Positions 18,655 to 28,318 of a stretch of 64,000 nt of DNA are shown here, one piece after another. Position numbers and translations under genes: made by a program. Source of the stretch: an uncultured Prevotellaceae bacterium (GTDB taxonomy: Bacteria > Bacteroidota > Bacteroidia > Bacteroidales > Bacteroidaceae); the NCBI GenBank assembly GCA_902800185.1, contig CADCDK010000001.1, positions 92,023-156,022 of the forward strand. The letters run 5' to 3'. The notes under the pieces were generated by a model. It searched no databases. It was not told where the DNA came from and saw only the letters and a list, made by a program, of their open reading frames with translations. The stretch's first letter is position 1. Every line of letters starts with the position of its first letter.

Positions 18655-21462
18655 ATGAGCAGTCAGATTGAAATCAAGGGTGCACGGGTTAACAACCTCA
18701 AGAACATCCATGTCAAGATACCCCGCGACAAGTTTATTGTCGTCACGGGAGTAAGCGGCTCGGGCAAATCGTCGTTAGCATTCGACACCCTCTATGCAGA
18801 GGGGCAACGCCGATACGTGGAGTCCTTGTCCTCCTATGCACGCCAGTTTCTTGGACGTATGAGCAAACCTGACTGCGATTTCATCAAGGGGCTGCCTCCC
18901 GCCATTGCCATCGAGCAGAAGACCATTGCCCGCAATCCCCGCTCCACGGTCGGCACATCAACCGAGATTTACGAGTATCTGCGCCTGCTCTTCGCCCGCA
19001 TAGGCAGGACCTATTCCCCTGTTTCCGGCTCCGAGGTCAAGAAACACACCACCGACGACATTCTCTCTTGTATCCATCAATATGGGGAGGGAACCAAGTT
19101 CCTAATACTGGCCCCGCTTCATGTTCCGCAGGGGCGCACGCTCAAACGCCAGCTGGAGATGGAGATTCAGCAGGGCTACGTCCGCCTTTGGTATAAGCAT
19201 GAGTTTATCCACATCGAGGATTATATTAAGAAAGGTTTAGCAGATACACATGCCGACTGCACGGACGAGCAGCTCTGGCTACTCATCGATCGCCTTTCCG
19301 TAGATTACTCCAAGGATGCCGTCTCTCGAATAACAGACTCTGCTGAGACCGCCATGTATGAAGGCGACGGCTCCTGTCGGCTTGTCTTTCTGCCTTCCAA
19401 CATTAGCTACGACTTCTCCAACCGTTTCGAGGCTGACGGTATGAAGTTCGAGGAGCCGTCCGACAACCTCTTCTCCTTCAACTCCCCGTTAGGGGCATGT
19501 CCAGAGTGCGAGGGTTTCGGGCGCGTCATTGGCATCGACGAGAAACTTGTCATTCCCAACTCTGCCCTGAGCGTTTACGACGGTTGCGTACAATGTTGGC
19601 ATGGCGAGAAGATGGGTATGTGGAAGACAGAATTCTGCCGCCGTGCCGCCGACCAGTTCCCCATCTTCAAGCCCTACTACGAACTCACCCGCGAAGAAAA
19701 GGACATGCTCTGGCATGGACTTCCCTCCGAGCAATCCATCGATGCCCACGACAAAGTCTGTATCGACTCGTTCTTCCTGATGCTGAAGGAGAACCAATAC
19801 AAGATACAATACCGTGTCATGCTCAGTCGCTATCGTGGAAAAACCGTCTGCCCCGTCTGTCATGGCACACGCCTGAAAGAAGAAGCCTCGTGGGTAAAAA
19901 TTGGAGGGAAGAGCATCTGCGACCTGGTCGAGATGCCCATTGTAAACCTGAAGCAATGGTTCGGACAATTGCAGCTCACCGAGCACGAGCAAAGAATAGG
20001 CCATCGCCTGTTGCTTGAAATCAACAGCCGTCTCCAGTTCCTGCTCGATGTGGGCTTAGACTATCTTACCCTAAACCGCCCGTCGAACACCCTCTCCGGA
20101 GGTGAAAGCCAACGCATCAACCTCGCCACTTCGCTGGGCAGCCCCCTTGTCGGCTCACTCTATATTCTCGATGAGCCCAGCATAGGCCTGCACAGCCGCG
20201 ACACGAAGCGTCTCATTCATGTGCTTCGCCAGTTACAGTCATTGGGCAATACCGTACTGGTCGTTGAACACGACGAGGAAATTATGCGGGCAGCCGACCA
20301 TATCATCCACATCGGTCCCCAGGCCGGGCGTCTGGGTGGTGAAATCATGTATGAGGGAGATACCAAGGGCTACCTCTCCTCATCACCAGCCCCCCGCACT
20401 TCGCGCCATCGTCCGTGGAACATGGCCATTCAGCTGCGAGGCTGTCGCATGAACAACCTCAAGGGCATCGACGTGGTCTTTCCCTTGAACGTCCTCACCG
20501 TCGTCACCGGAGTCTCAGGCTCAGGTAAGTCATCCCTCGTCAAGGGCATCCTATACCCCGCCCTGAAGCGCCATCTCAACGAAGTGGCCGACACTCCTGG
20601 CGACTATTCGACATTAGAGGGCGACTGGCAACAGGTGTGCCACGTAGAGCTCGTCGATCAGAACCCCATAGGCAAGAGCACGCGCTCCAACCCCGCTACC
20701 TACGTGAAAGCCTACGACAGCATCCGACAGCTGTTTGCTGAGCAAGCCCTGTCAAAGCAGATGAACTTCACCCCCCAGTACTTCTCCTTCAACGCCGACG
20801 GCGGGCGCTGCGAGGAGTGCAAGGGCGCGGGTGTCATCCACGTGGAGATGCAGTTCATGGCTGACCTCGTCCTCACCTGCGAATCCTGCCACGGCCAGCG
20901 CTTCAAATCCGACATCCTCGAAGTCAGATATCACGACCGCAACGTCAACGACATTCTCGACATGACCGTCGCCGAAGCCATACAGTTCTTCACTGAGACC
21001 GATGGCACCTCGTCGCTCAACCGTCAGATCGTCAGTCGCCTGCAACCGCTGCAGGACGTCGGACTCGGTTATATCAAGCTGGGGCAAAGCTCCTCCACCC
21101 TCTCGGGTGGTGAGAACCAGCGCGTCAAGCTCGCCTATTTTATCGGGCAGGAGCGGCAAGAGCCCACACTCTTCATCTTTGATGAACCCACCACCGGGCT
21201 CCATCACCAAGACATCCAGCAACTGCTCGATGTCTTCGATGCCCTAATCGGGCGCGGGCACACCATTTTGGTCATCGAGCACAACCTGGACGTTATCCGC
21301 TGCGCCGACCACGTCATCGACCTTGGCCCCGACGGTGGCGAGCGGGGAGGCTACCTTGTAGCAAGCGGCAGCCCCGAGACAATAGCCCAGAACCCCAAGA
21401 GTGCAACAGGACACGCATTGAACGATGAAACAACAACTCTCCATACTCATTCCCACCTATAA
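18655..21462 (+). CDS. UvrA paralogue (excinuclease ABC subunit A-like)
   Basis: A 935-residue DNA-damage-recognition ATPase with two ABC modules: Walker [10 protein letters not shown] near residue 35 and a second near 620, with signatures LSGGESQRI and LSGGENQRV. Both zinc modules are kept (CPECEGFG with [16 protein letters not shown] with CESCHG). It differs from the second, more canonical copy at 48479-51358: the ends and the second signature region diverge ([19 protein letters not shown]). The start at 18655 is chosen because [17 protein letters not shown] matches the family N-terminus. Either damage-repair redundancy or a UvrA2-type role is possible. The end overlaps the GT2 start by 38 bases. 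Confidence 0.9.
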   Translation: MSSQIEIKGARVNNLKNIHVKIPRDKFIVVTGVSGSGKSSLAFDTLYAEGQRRYVESLSSYARQFLGRMSKPDCDFIKGLPPAIAIEQKTIARNPRSTVGTSTEIYEYLRLLFARIGRTYSPVSGSEVKKHTTDDILSCIHQYGEGTKFLILAPLHVPQGRTLKRQLEMEIQQGYVRLWYKHEFIHIEDYIKKGLADTHADCTDEQLWLLIDRLSVDYSKDAVSRITDSAETAMYEGDGSCRLVFLPSNISYDFSNRFEADGMKFEEPSDNLFSFNSPLGACPECEGFGRVIGIDEKLVIPNSALSVYDGCVQCWHGEKMGMWKTEFCRRAADQFPIFKPYYELTREEKDMLWHGLPSEQSIDAHDKVCIDSFFLMLKENQYKIQYRVMLSRYRGKTVCPVCHGTRLKEEASWVKIGGKSICDLVEMPIVNLKQWFGQLQLTEHEQRIGHRLLLEINSRLQFLLDVGLDYLTLNRPSNTLSGGESQRINLATSLGSPLVGSLYILDEPSIGLHSRDTKRLIHVLRQLQSLGNTVLVVEHDEEIMRAADHIIHIGPQAGRLGGEIMYEGDTKGYLSSSPAPRTSRHRPWNMAIQLRGCRMNNLKGIDVVFPLNVLTVVTGVSGSGKSSLVKGILYPALKRHLNEVADTPGDYSTLEGDWQQVCHVELVDQNPIGKSTRSNPATYVKAYDSIRQLFAEQALSKQMNFTPQYFSFNADGGRCEECKGAGVIHVEMQFMADLVLTCESCHGQRFKSDILEVRYHDRNVNDILDMTVAEAIQFFTETDGTSSLNRQIVSRLQPLQDVGLGYIKLGQSSSTLSGGENQRVKLAYFIGQERQEPTLFIFDEPTTGLHHQDIQQLLDVFDALIGRGHTILVIEHNLDVIRCADHVIDLGPDGGERGGYLVASGSPETIAQNPKSATGHALNDETTTLHTHSHL

Positions 21463-22312
21463 CAACCCATGCGTGGCACTCGTGCGGCAACTCCTACAAC
21501 AAGCCGAGGCCATCGATGAGCTGTCATACGAAATCATCGTTGCCGACGACGCGTCAACCGATGCCAACGTTGTCAGCCAGAATCAGGCGCTACGCACCTT
21601 GCCCCATACCGTGTACATAGAGTTCGGGCACAACGTCGGTCGTGCCGCCATCCGCAACCGCCTCGTCCAGGCCGCCACTCATCCGTGGCTTCTCTTCATT
21701 GACAGCGGCATGGGCATCACCCCCCACCTCCTTCGCCGCTACCTCAATACCCCTGGCGACCTCATCTGTGGCGGTTATCGGGTAGAAGGCGATGCCCGCC
21801 AATTACACAGCAACCTCCGCTACCTCTACGAGAAACACGCCGAGCCACGCCAGGTCGCCCGCCGCCGCCAGCAGCACCCCTATTGGGATTTCCACGCTTG
21901 CAACTTCCTCGTTAGCCGCCCTATCATGCTGCGCCACCCCTTCAACGAACAATTCCGCCACTACGGCTACGAGGACGTGTTCTTGGGCAGGCAGCTTGAG
22001 AGCGCCCATATCCCCATCACCCACATCGACAACCCCGTTCTCTTCAACGAGTTCGAGCCCAACCACCTCTTCCTTGCCAAGACCGAAGAAGGGCTGCGCA
22101 CCCTCCATGCCTTCCGCCGTGAGCTTCAGGGGCACTCGCGCCTGCTCGCACTCACCGCCCTACTCCGCCGCTCCCATCTCATGACTCCCCTGCTGTCCTT
22201 CTACGCACACAAAAAAGACGGATGGAAGCACCGATTGATCGGCTCCCATCCGTCGCTATACATTTTTGCCCTCTATAAGACAGGCTATCTACTCCAACTC
22301 GAAAATCTCTGA
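21425..22312 (+). CDS. Family 2 glycosyltransferase
   Basis: A 295-residue soluble GT-A transferase. It opens with [11 protein letters not shown] and the nucleotide-binding IIVADDAS; the family DxD position reads FIDSGMG, and the later GYEDVFLGRQLE is an acidic acceptor motif like that of the GT27/GalNAc-transferase side of GT2. It probably adds a sugar to an envelope polysaccharide or lipid; the donor and acceptor cannot be read. It starts inside the uvrA paralogue, so translation is coupled. Codons end in C very often, as in the neighbouring genes. It converges on the MBL gene, overlapping it by 24 bases. Confidence 0.85.
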   Translation: MKQQLSILIPTYNNPCVALVRQLLQQAEAIDELSYEIIVADDASTDANVVSQNQALRTLPHTVYIEFGHNVGRAAIRNRLVQAATHPWLLFIDSGMGITPHLLRRYLNTPGDLICGGYRVEGDARQLHSNLRYLYEKHAEPRQVARRRQQHPYWDFHACNFLVSRPIMLRHPFNEQFRHYGYEDVFLGRQLESAHIPITHIDNPVLFNEFEPNHLFLAKTEEGLRTLHAFRRELQGHSRLLALTALLRRSHLMTPLLSFYAHKKDGWKHRLIGSHPSLYIFALYKTGYLLQLENL

Positions 22313-23092
22313 GGGCGTGGTGCGCTTCAACACATCCAGATCAAAATCCTTGCCCGCCACAATACCATACGAGCGCAACACTTGCTCCACTGTCTTGCGC
22401 GCCAGCTCCGGATGATTGTTCTCCTCACTCAGATGGCACAGCCACACATGTCTCAGGCGTTCCGTCGCATTCTCGGCAATCGCCACTCCGCACACCCTGT
22501 TCGACATGTGCCCCAGCGGTCCCGCGATACGCGTCTTCAGATGCTCTGGATAAGGACCCGCCGTCAGCATCTCCTCGTCGTAGTTGGCCTCAATCACCAA
22601 ATAGTCCGTCCCTCCAATCACCTCCTTCATCCGCTGTGTCACGTGTCCCACGTCGGTCATCACACTGAACACCACCCCCTCTGCCTCAATCCTGTAGCCC
22701 ACGTTGTCCGCGCTGTCGTGCGGCACGCTGAAGGGCGTCACCTTGAAGCTTCCCACCTCGAAACACATCTCCCTTTCCACAAGTCTCATGCGATCCGGGG
22801 CGATCTTATGCCTCACACAGTAGTTACGGTCGATGCCCGCATGCACCTCGCGCGTCGTATATACAGGGAGCAGGTAATCCTTGCTGACCGTTCCCACTGA
22901 CTTCACGTGATCCGCATGGTCGTGCGTCACCAACACGGCTGTCACCCTGTCCATCGAAAGCCCGTACTCACGAAGCCGCCTTTTCAGCATCCTCGTGCCC
23001 ACGCCAATGTCAATGAGCAGCGCATCACTATCCGTGTACAGCAAGTAGCAGTTTCCGCTGCTCCCGCTGCCTAAAGAGAGAAACCTCAGCAT
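22289..23092 (-). CDS. MBL-fold metallo-hydrolase (YycJ/WalJ-like)
   Basis: A 267-residue metallo-beta-lactamase-fold hydrolase. The zinc motif THDHADH lies at residues 56-62, with further ligands in FSVPHDS, SVMTDVGH and WLCHLSEENNH. The opening FLSLGSGSSGNCYLL is typical of the YycJ/WalJ group, thought to act on nucleic acids or in cell-wall-linked regulation. The start at 23092 is chosen rather than a TTG at 23113, because the -7 promoter box covers 23110-23118. It is monocistronic and overlaps the GT2 3' end on the other strand. Confidence 0.9.
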   Translation of the reverse strand: MLRFLSLGSGSSGNCYLLYTDSDALLIDIGVGTRMLKRRLREYGLSMDRVTAVLVTHDHADHVKSVGTVSKDYLLPVYTTREVHAGIDRNYCVRHKIAPDRMRLVEREMCFEVGSFKVTPFSVPHDSADNVGYRIEAEGVVFSVMTDVGHVTQRMKEVIGGTDYLVIEANYDEEMLTAGPYPEHLKTRIAGPLGHMSNRVCGVAIAENATERLRHVWLCHLSEENNHPELARKTVEQVLRSYGIVAGKDFDLDVLKRTTPSEIFELE

Positions 23093-23109
23093 TCCCGTAT
23101 CAAATTTCT

Positions 23110-23142
23110 GCAAAATTACGAAAAGTCGAGAGCAAAAACAAA
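23110..23142 (-). promoter_or_regulatory. Promoter of the MBL hydrolase gene
   Basis: Minus-strand TTTG (23142-23139), a 20-base spacer, then TAATTTTGC (23118-23110): a full consensus match. The leader to the ATG at 23092 is short, about 14 bases. Confidence 0.88.
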
Positions 23143-23158
23143 GAAACTCGTTTCTTTT

Positions 23159-23192
23159 TTTGCCACAACTCTCAACTTTTTACTATCTTTGT
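23159..23192 (+). promoter_or_regulatory. Promoter of the small lipoprotein gene
   Basis: TTTG at 23159-23162, a 21-base spacer, then TATCTTTGT at 23184-23192. It is divergent from the MBL promoter, with the two -33 elements about 17 bases apart. Confidence 0.78.
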
Positions 23193-23213
23193 CGAAAATT
23201 AAGCATTCATCGC

Positions 23214-23642
23214 ATGAAGACCCTAACTCGCTTGTGCCTCTGTGCACTCCTGTTCGCCATTCTGCTCGCCGGCTGTGCGGAGGCCGACTCTACCCGTCAA
23301 GTCCGCTCGGCGGCCGAAAGCTTCTCGTCCTCCTACTTCAGCTGCCGCTACGTGCAGGCCGCCACCCTTGTCACCCCCGCCTGCCTGCCTCGTCTCCGCT
23401 TCGTCGCCTCCCAGCTCACGGAAGAGGACATTCACTGCATCCGCACCCAGACCGAGCCCCTCGAACTCGACGTACAATCCGCCAGTCTGCTCAGCGACTC
23501 CACCGCCGAGGTCCTTGTCGAAGCGCGAAACTTCATGCAACCGGACACCCTCGGACGCCCATGCCGCCTTGTGCGCACTGCACGCTTCACTCTCCTCCTT
23601 CGCAGGCAGGCCGACGGGCAATGGCTCGTGGACGCATTCTGA
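23214..23642 (+). CDS. Small lipoprotein with NTF2-like (DUF4878-type) domain
   Basis: A 142-residue predicted lipoprotein: the N-terminus MKTLTRLCLCALLFAILLAGC gives lipid Cys21. The remainder has a pattern of one long helix (RQVRSAAESFSSSYFSCRY) followed by beta strands ending in FTLLLRRQADGQWLVDAF, which fits the NTF2-like fold of DUF4878 and related lipoproteins. Binding or catalytic residues cannot be assigned. The start at 23214 follows the promoter and gives a clean signal peptide; the frame is open further upstream but crosses the promoter. It is followed by a hairpin at 23666-23707. Confidence 0.75.
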   Translation: MKTLTRLCLCALLFAILLAGCAEADSTRQVRSAAESFSSSYFSCRYVQAATLVTPACLPRLRFVASQLTEEDIHCIRTQTEPLELDVQSASLLSDSTAEVLVEARNFMQPDTLGRPCRLVRTARFTLLLRRQADGQWLVDAF

Positions 23643-23665
23643 GCTGCCAAACTACCCGAGCTTAC

Positions 23666-23707
23666 CCCCGATGGCTGGAGCGTTTTTACCCGCCCCAGCC
23701 ATCGGGG
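23666..23707 (+). terminator. Hairpin between the lipoprotein gene and queA
   Basis: A perfect 13-bp inverted repeat (CCCCGATGGCTGG at 23666-23678, its complement at 23695-23707) with a 16-base loop. The downstream sequence CTTCATTTTG is only weakly T-rich. It lies between two convergent stop codons, so it is a likely terminator. Confidence 0.7.
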
Positions 23708-23743
23708 CTTCATTTTGCAGCGCTTTTGTTCCTTTCCGATGAG

Positions 23744-24967
23744 TCAAGGAATGAGGAGGGAAGAGTCGCCATAACTGAGGAAGCGGAAGTCGTGGTCGAG
23801 AGCATAGCGGTAGATGCGTTGCCAATCTCCGCGGACAAAGGCACTGACGAGGAGAAGCAGAGTGCTCTGGGGCTGATGGAAATTGGTGACGAGCATGTTG
23901 ACAATCTTGTATGGGTAGCCAGGGGCAATGATGATCTGGGTGCTAGAGTGCAGGGCCGTCAGCTGGTTGCGGTCGAGCCAATCCAGAAGGTTCTGGATGG
24001 CCCTCTGGGGAGAGAGGGGATGCGCAGCACGAACTTCGTCGTAGGGCTCCCATTGGCTGACGTGGAGCTGTTGCTCCGTAAGCAGGGGGTTGTCCTGCAA
24101 CTTCACGCCCATGTAATAGAGGCTTTCGAGGGTACGCACGCTGGTGGTGCCGACGGCTATGGCGCGGCAATTGTGGTGGAGAAGCTTCTGAAGGGTTTCA
24201 CGCCTCACGCAAATATACTCGGTGTGCATCTCGTGGCCGGCCATCTCGGGACTCTTGACGGGCTTGAAGGTGCCGGCGCCGACATGGAGAGTGACTTCCT
24301 CGCGGTCGATTCCGTGCTCGTCGAGGGAGCGGAGGACTTGGCGGGTGAAGTGGAGGCCGGCGGTGGGGGCAGCTACGCTGCCCTTGATCTTGGAATAGAC
24401 GGTTTGGTAGGTGGTCTTGTCACTCTCCTGCGTCGCACGGTTGAGGTATGGGGGGATGGGGAGCTCACCCACGGTCTCAAGGATGTCGGCAAAGGTGATG
24501 TTATCCGCATGCCACTCGAAGCGCACAAGCTGGCTGGTGCCCTGCTGCCCAAGGCGGGTGGCAGTCAGCTGAATAGAGTCGGAGGCAGTTTCGACAGTCC
24601 TGTGCAGCATTCCTTCCTTCCACTTCTTGGCATTACCAATGAGACAGAGCCACTCACAGCGTGAACGTGTCTGGAACATCTGCTCGTAGTCGGCAGGCAG
24701 GGAGGGCTCCAACAGGAACACTTCGATGAGGGCACCCGTCGGTTTGCGGAAGTAGAGGCGTGCCTGGATAACCTTAGTATTGTTGAAAACCATCAGGGCT
24801 CCCTGGGGGAGGTAGTGAGGAAGGTGAAGGAAGAGGTCGTCGGAGAGTTGCCCGTGGTTATAGACAAGGAGCTTGGAGTGGTCGCGCTGGGCAAGGGGAT
24901 ACTTGGCAATGCGATCATCGGAAAGGGGATAGTTGTAGTCTTCTATTCTGAGATGCCTGGGATTCAT
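23744..24967 (-). CDS. queA: S-adenosylmethionine:tRNA ribosyltransferase-isomerase QueA
   Basis: A 407-residue enzyme of queuosine biosynthesis. It transfers and isomerises the ribose of AdoMet onto preQ1 at tRNA position 34, giving epoxyqueuosine. Family blocks are clear: DYNYPLSDDRIAKYPLAQRDHSKLLV, MVFNNTKVIQARL, GELPIPPYLNR, the SVAAPTAGLHFT motif, VTLHVGAGTFKPV and GTTSVRTLES. The length is above the 340-360 residues of E. coli QueA, because of an insert around residues 90-140. It is the last gene of the Bat transcription unit, separated from PAP2 by an 8-bp repeat array. No other queuosine gene is present here. Confidence 0.95.
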   Translation of the reverse strand: MNPRHLRIEDYNYPLSDDRIAKYPLAQRDHSKLLVYNHGQLSDDLFLHLPHYLPQGALMVFNNTKVIQARLYFRKPTGALIEVFLLEPSLPADYEQMFQTRSRCEWLCLIGNAKKWKEGMLHRTVETASDSIQLTATRLGQQGTSQLVRFEWHADNITFADILETVGELPIPPYLNRATQESDKTTYQTVYSKIKGSVAAPTAGLHFTRQVLRSLDEHGIDREEVTLHVGAGTFKPVKSPEMAGHEMHTEYICVRRETLQKLLHHNCRAIAVGTTSVRTLESLYYMGVKLQDNPLLTEQQLHVSQWEPYDEVRAAHPLSPQRAIQNLLDWLDRNQLTALHSSTQIIIAPGYPYKIVNMLVTNFHQPQSTLLLLVSAFVRGDWQRIYRYALDHDFRFLSYGDSSLLIP

Positions 24968-24982
24968 TGTGCTCTAAACTCT

Positions 24983-25030
24983 TAACTATTTTACTATTTT
25001 ACCATTTGAATCTTTCATTATTTGACTATG
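24983..25030. repeat. 8-bp degenerate tandem repeat
   Basis: Six 8-base units (TAACTATT, TTACTATT, TTACCATT, TGAATCTT, TCATTATT, TGACTATG) between PAP2 and queA. The last unit covers the PAP2 stop codon, so the repeat reaches into coding sequence. Confidence 0.75.
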
Positions 25031-25685
25031 TAACACTAACCGCTAAACTCTGAACTATCAAATAGCAGGTGGTGAGGAGGAAGACGACGACAGGGATGCC
25101 GGCAGAGGCTCTTGTGTATCTCCTAACGGGCGTATGGAAGTGGTACTCGAGGGTTTTGCGGTAGACGTAGTAAGCGGTGGAACCGGATGCCGCACCCCAG
25201 ACCAGTCCGACAAGAATGTCGCTGGGATAGTGGAAGCCGAGATAGAGACGTGTCCAGCAGTTGATCAGGGACCACGTGACGAGAACCACCATCAGGGATC
25301 GGCGGCGCACAAGGAAACTGAAGAATAGGGCAAGAGAGAATGTGTTGGAGGCATGTGCGGAGAAGAACCCGTAGGGTGTGTTGCGCTGTCCGCCAACCAG
25401 ATGGACGAGTCCGCGAAGTGCGGGATCATGGCTGGGACGCAGACGGGCGACGAGTGGTTTGACTATGCCGTCGGGGAGTCCGTCAGAGAGGAGCAGGCAT
25501 AGTGCCACGCATGCCAAGGTGAGGAGGAGCTGTCTTCTCGTAGTGCTATTTCTGATGACGATATAGAGCAGGGAAAGATAGAGTAAAACCCATGTGAACG
25601 CAGACGTGAAGTGGATGGCCAGGTGGTCAAGGAATGGGGTGTAGCCGCCATTGAACCAGAGGAGAAGGGATTGGTCTATGTTCAT
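25026..25685 (-). CDS. PAP2-family membrane phosphatase
   Basis: A 219-residue integral membrane phosphatase with about five helices. The three acid-phosphatase motifs are present: KxxxxxxRP as K76...R83-P84, a Ser-Ala-His (residues 109-111, variant of PSGH), and RLYLGFHYPSD with the catalytic His. Such enzymes act on undecaprenyl pyrophosphate or other lipid phosphates on the periplasmic side. A start at 25751 is possible but lies within the preceding gene; the ATG at 25685 comes one base after its stop and matches the family start. The location directly after the Bat genes suggests co-transcription; a functional link is not shown. Confidence 0.88.
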   Translation of the reverse strand: MNIDQSLLLWFNGGYTPFLDHLAIHFTSAFTWVLLYLSLLYIVIRNSTTRRQLLLTLACVALCLLLSDGLPDGIVKPLVARLRPSHDPALRGLVHLVGGQRNTPYGFFSAHASNTFSLALFFSFLVRRRSLMVVLVTWSLINCWTRLYLGFHYPSDILVGLVWGAASGSTAYYVYRKTLEYHFHTPVRRYTRASAGIPVVVFLLTTCYLIVQSLAVSVT

Positions 25686-25686
25686 T

Positions 25687-28272
25687 CTATATTTCCTCCA
25701 ATTCCTGTTCCTGAACCCATCCTTCCCTGCCATCGGCCATGCGAATGGCACGCCAAAGGTCTATGGTCTTGTCGGTGATATCGACACGTGTCCCCTCATG
25801 AATAACAAACTCGTCGGTGCTACCCTTAGCAGGGGTTTTCTTAACATTGACGGTGGGGGCAACGATAATGGCACCGGTGCGGTTGACACGCTGCCGGCGC
25901 TGCTGGTAGGCAAAGAGGTTGCTTGCCAGAAAGAGGAGGAGCATGGCAAAAGCTCCATAGAAAGCAATCTTACGCAATGCTATACGAGGAGCGAAAAGAT
26001 AGACGAGCAGGAGCAGGAGAACGCAGATGATGGAAACGAGTGCGGTGTAGGCCCAGTGGTCGATGCTGGTGAGATTGACCAAAGAACGATACCACGTTAC
26101 AAAGAACATCTCGCTCTCAGGGGTGATCTTGTCGATGGTCTTACTACGTGCAAGCTCAAGGTTGTAGCGGATGTCCTTGTCGCCTGGGTTGGACAAGCGG
26201 GCACGCTCATAGGCGAGCATGGCCTGCGTGATGTTGTCGGTACGGAAGTAGGCGTTGCCAAGATTGTAATAGATGGCGGATGAATAGCCGTTCTGGAGGA
26301 GGGTCTCATAGTCTTTGATGGCCTGCTGGTAGTTTCCTTTCTTGTAGGCTTCGTCGGCCTGTTGCTTGGTGACGGCTTGCGCTGGATGGGGCAGCAGGGT
26401 GATCAGGGTAAGGAGCAACAAGGCGCATGCAAAGCGTGCCGAGCGTTTCGAACTGCGTTTCATCGTCTTTTCAATTTCCATAATGGCTGTCATAGCTGAT
26501 GTATATGTCTTGTTCATGTTGCCTTCAGCATCGCCCGGAGCATAGCGCTCGAACTCGCACTCATCGAGCGCGGAGATGAAGAGGCCGATGGTTGTCTCAT
26601 CGACATTATGCAGGGAGAGTTTTTCGGAGATGTTGTCGCGCGAGAGTTGCTCGACGGGCATGTTCAGTTTGTCGCCGACATAGCCCCAGAGGGCACGGAG
26701 CACCTCGTCGTAGAATGCTCCCTGTTCGTTGCGCTGCAGGAGCTGGCTGGCCTTGCGCAGTCGTTTGTTGGCGACTTTGCTGGCTTTCTTACCACGCATC
26801 TTCCCGAGGTCGGCATTGTCGATGGCTCGCTTGCGGAAGATGACGAGCAGGAGGATGAAGGCCAAGAGGGGGATGAGCATGGAGATCCAGTAGGTGGAGC
26901 TGCCAAAGAAATAGCTATCGGCATCGCTCAGCTTCACGTCGCCCGTCTTGATGGGACGGATGTCCTTGCTACGCTGCTGCGAATAATCGACCATGTCGCC
27001 AGTCTTGCCGTCGCCCTTGGTAACGGTGATGCTGAGAGGTGTGGTCTTGATAGTCTTATAGCTCTTGGCGCTCGTGTCGTAGTAGGTGAGCTCGATGGGC
27101 GGAAGGGTGTAGCTGCCTTGATTGCGGGGTACGGCAAGGATGTCATAGAGGATATTACCCTCAAGTCCATTTGTGGTAAGCTTGGTCTTGTCGGTGACCT
27201 TTGCATCGTAGGTGTCGAAGTCCTTGGGGAAGTTGACGACAGGTTGCTTGATGAGTTTGAGGTTGCCCACTCCACCAACCACAACGCGCAGTTTCAAGGG
27301 ATCGCCAGCCTTCACGGTGTTGTTTTCCAGCTGGGCGGAGATGGTGAACTTACCCACTGCTCCAGAGAAGTTGGCCGGACGTGTGGGAAGAGGTTGCACA
27401 TCAATGGTGACGCTGGGTGCCTTGATCTCACGCTTCACTTCCACATAGCCTGCTCCGCCATTGAAGAAGGCCTCGAAAGGATCGACATTGCGATTGCGCT
27501 GCACGACAATGCCTTTGAACGTGATGCTGGGAATCTGAAGCTTGCCAGTCATCTGAGGATACATCACGTACTGGCTCCATGTGACGCAACGATAGGACTT
27601 GCCATTGACGTTCTCTATGTGAAAGCTCTTCTGCTGCGGAAGAGGTATCTCCTGAGTGTGGAAGCCTGTCAGGTCGGGCATCTTGCCCTCCAACTGGGTG
27701 AGTTCGACGAGTGTATAGACTTTATAGGTGAGAAGGATGGGCTCCTGCTCATAGACACGCTGTTTGTTGGCGCTGACCTTGATGAAGAGATCAGAACTGG
27801 AGATGGCAGTTCCCGCCTGTCGAGCCTGTCCCTCGGCACTATCGTCGCCATGCATCTGGGGAGCACCGTTGGGACGTGTCTTGGCCGTTCCGGACACGAT
27901 GATCCTGCCCGGTGTAGAAGTGATGGTCTTCCCACCGGCCTGCGCCGTGGCAGCCGGAATGGTGAACGTGCCACTCTTCACGGCATAAAGTGTATAGGTG
28001 TAAGTGACGGACGACGAGGATGTAGTGTGGCCATTCACCATCTGAAAACTCGACTGGGTAGAGGTATAGGGGCCTGCCACGACTTCGATGACATCCGTCG
28101 AATGAATTCCTGAACGAAAGTTGCTGACATCTTGCGTGTTGACCTTGTAGGCTATGCGGAAGTTCTCACCCGCTGCCACCTGGGAGGGAGCAGATACGGT
28201 GATTTGCTGTGCCTGAAGTGTAAATGACAAAAGCAAAAAAATGCTGAATATAATGCTGAACTTGATCTTCAT
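25687..28272 (-). CDS. BatD-BatE fusion protein
   Basis: An 861-residue envelope protein. Residues 1-603 are BatD: a signal peptide, Ig-like/DUF domains, a membrane helix (about 460-480) and a basic cytosolic part. Residues 604-861 are BatE: a typical signal peptide starting at Met604 (MKRSSKRSARFACALLLLTL), TPR repeats (about 640-720), two membrane helices and an SH3-like C-terminal domain (about 805-861, VNVKKTPAKGSTDEFVI, GWVQEQ). In Bacteroides fragilis the two are separate genes. Bat proteins take part in aerotolerance and probably act together with MoxR as an envelope complex. The internal signal peptide remains in frame, with no frameshift or stop between the parts. Confidence 0.9.
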   Translation of the reverse strand: MKIKFSIIFSIFLLLSFTLQAQQITVSAPSQVAAGENFRIAYKVNTQDVSNFRSGIHSTDVIEVVAGPYTSTQSSFQMVNGHTTSSSSVTYTYTLYAVKSGTFTIPAATAQAGGKTITSTPGRIIVSGTAKTRPNGAPQMHGDDSAEGQARQAGTAISSSDLFIKVSANKQRVYEQEPILLTYKVYTLVELTQLEGKMPDLTGFHTQEIPLPQQKSFHIENVNGKSYRCVTWSQYVMYPQMTGKLQIPSITFKGIVVQRNRNVDPFEAFFNGGAGYVEVKREIKAPSVTIDVQPLPTRPANFSGAVGKFTISAQLENNTVKAGDPLKLRVVVGGVGNLKLIKQPVVNFPKDFDTYDAKVTDKTKLTTNGLEGNILYDILAVPRNQGSYTLPPIELTYYDTSAKSYKTIKTTPLSITVTKGDGKTGDMVDYSQQRSKDIRPIKTGDVKLSDADSYFFGSSTYWISMLIPLLAFILLLVIFRKRAIDNADLGKMRGKKASKVANKRLRKASQLLQRNEQGAFYDEVLRALWGYVGDKLNMPVEQLSRDNISEKLSLHNVDETTIGLFISALDECEFERYAPGDAEGNMNKTYTSAMTAIMEIEKTMKRSSKRSARFACALLLLTLITLLPHPAQAVTKQQADEAYKKGNYQQAIKDYETLLQNGYSSAIYYNLGNAYFRTDNITQAMLAYERARLSNPGDKDIRYNLELARSKTIDKITPESEMFFVTWYRSLVNLTSIDHWAYTALVSIICVLLLLLVYLFAPRIALRKIAFYGAFAMLLLFLASNLFAYQQRRQRVNRTGAIIVAPTVNVKKTPAKGSTDEFVIHEGTRVDITDKTIDLWRAIRMADGREGWVQEQELEEI

Positions 28273-28318
28273 CCTTCTTTTTCTTTCTAATTACAAAAAA
28301 ACGTCTAATAACGACAGC

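Noticed and set aside
23189-24664. Long plus-strand open frame opposite queA
   Set aside because: It is antisense to the well-recognised queA and MBL-side sequence, has no family features, and arises from the GC-rich codon bias.
26608-28113. 501-codon plus-strand frame opposite the BatD-BatE gene
   Set aside because: It is the shadow of a clear minus-strand gene with domain structure; its composition is not protein-like.
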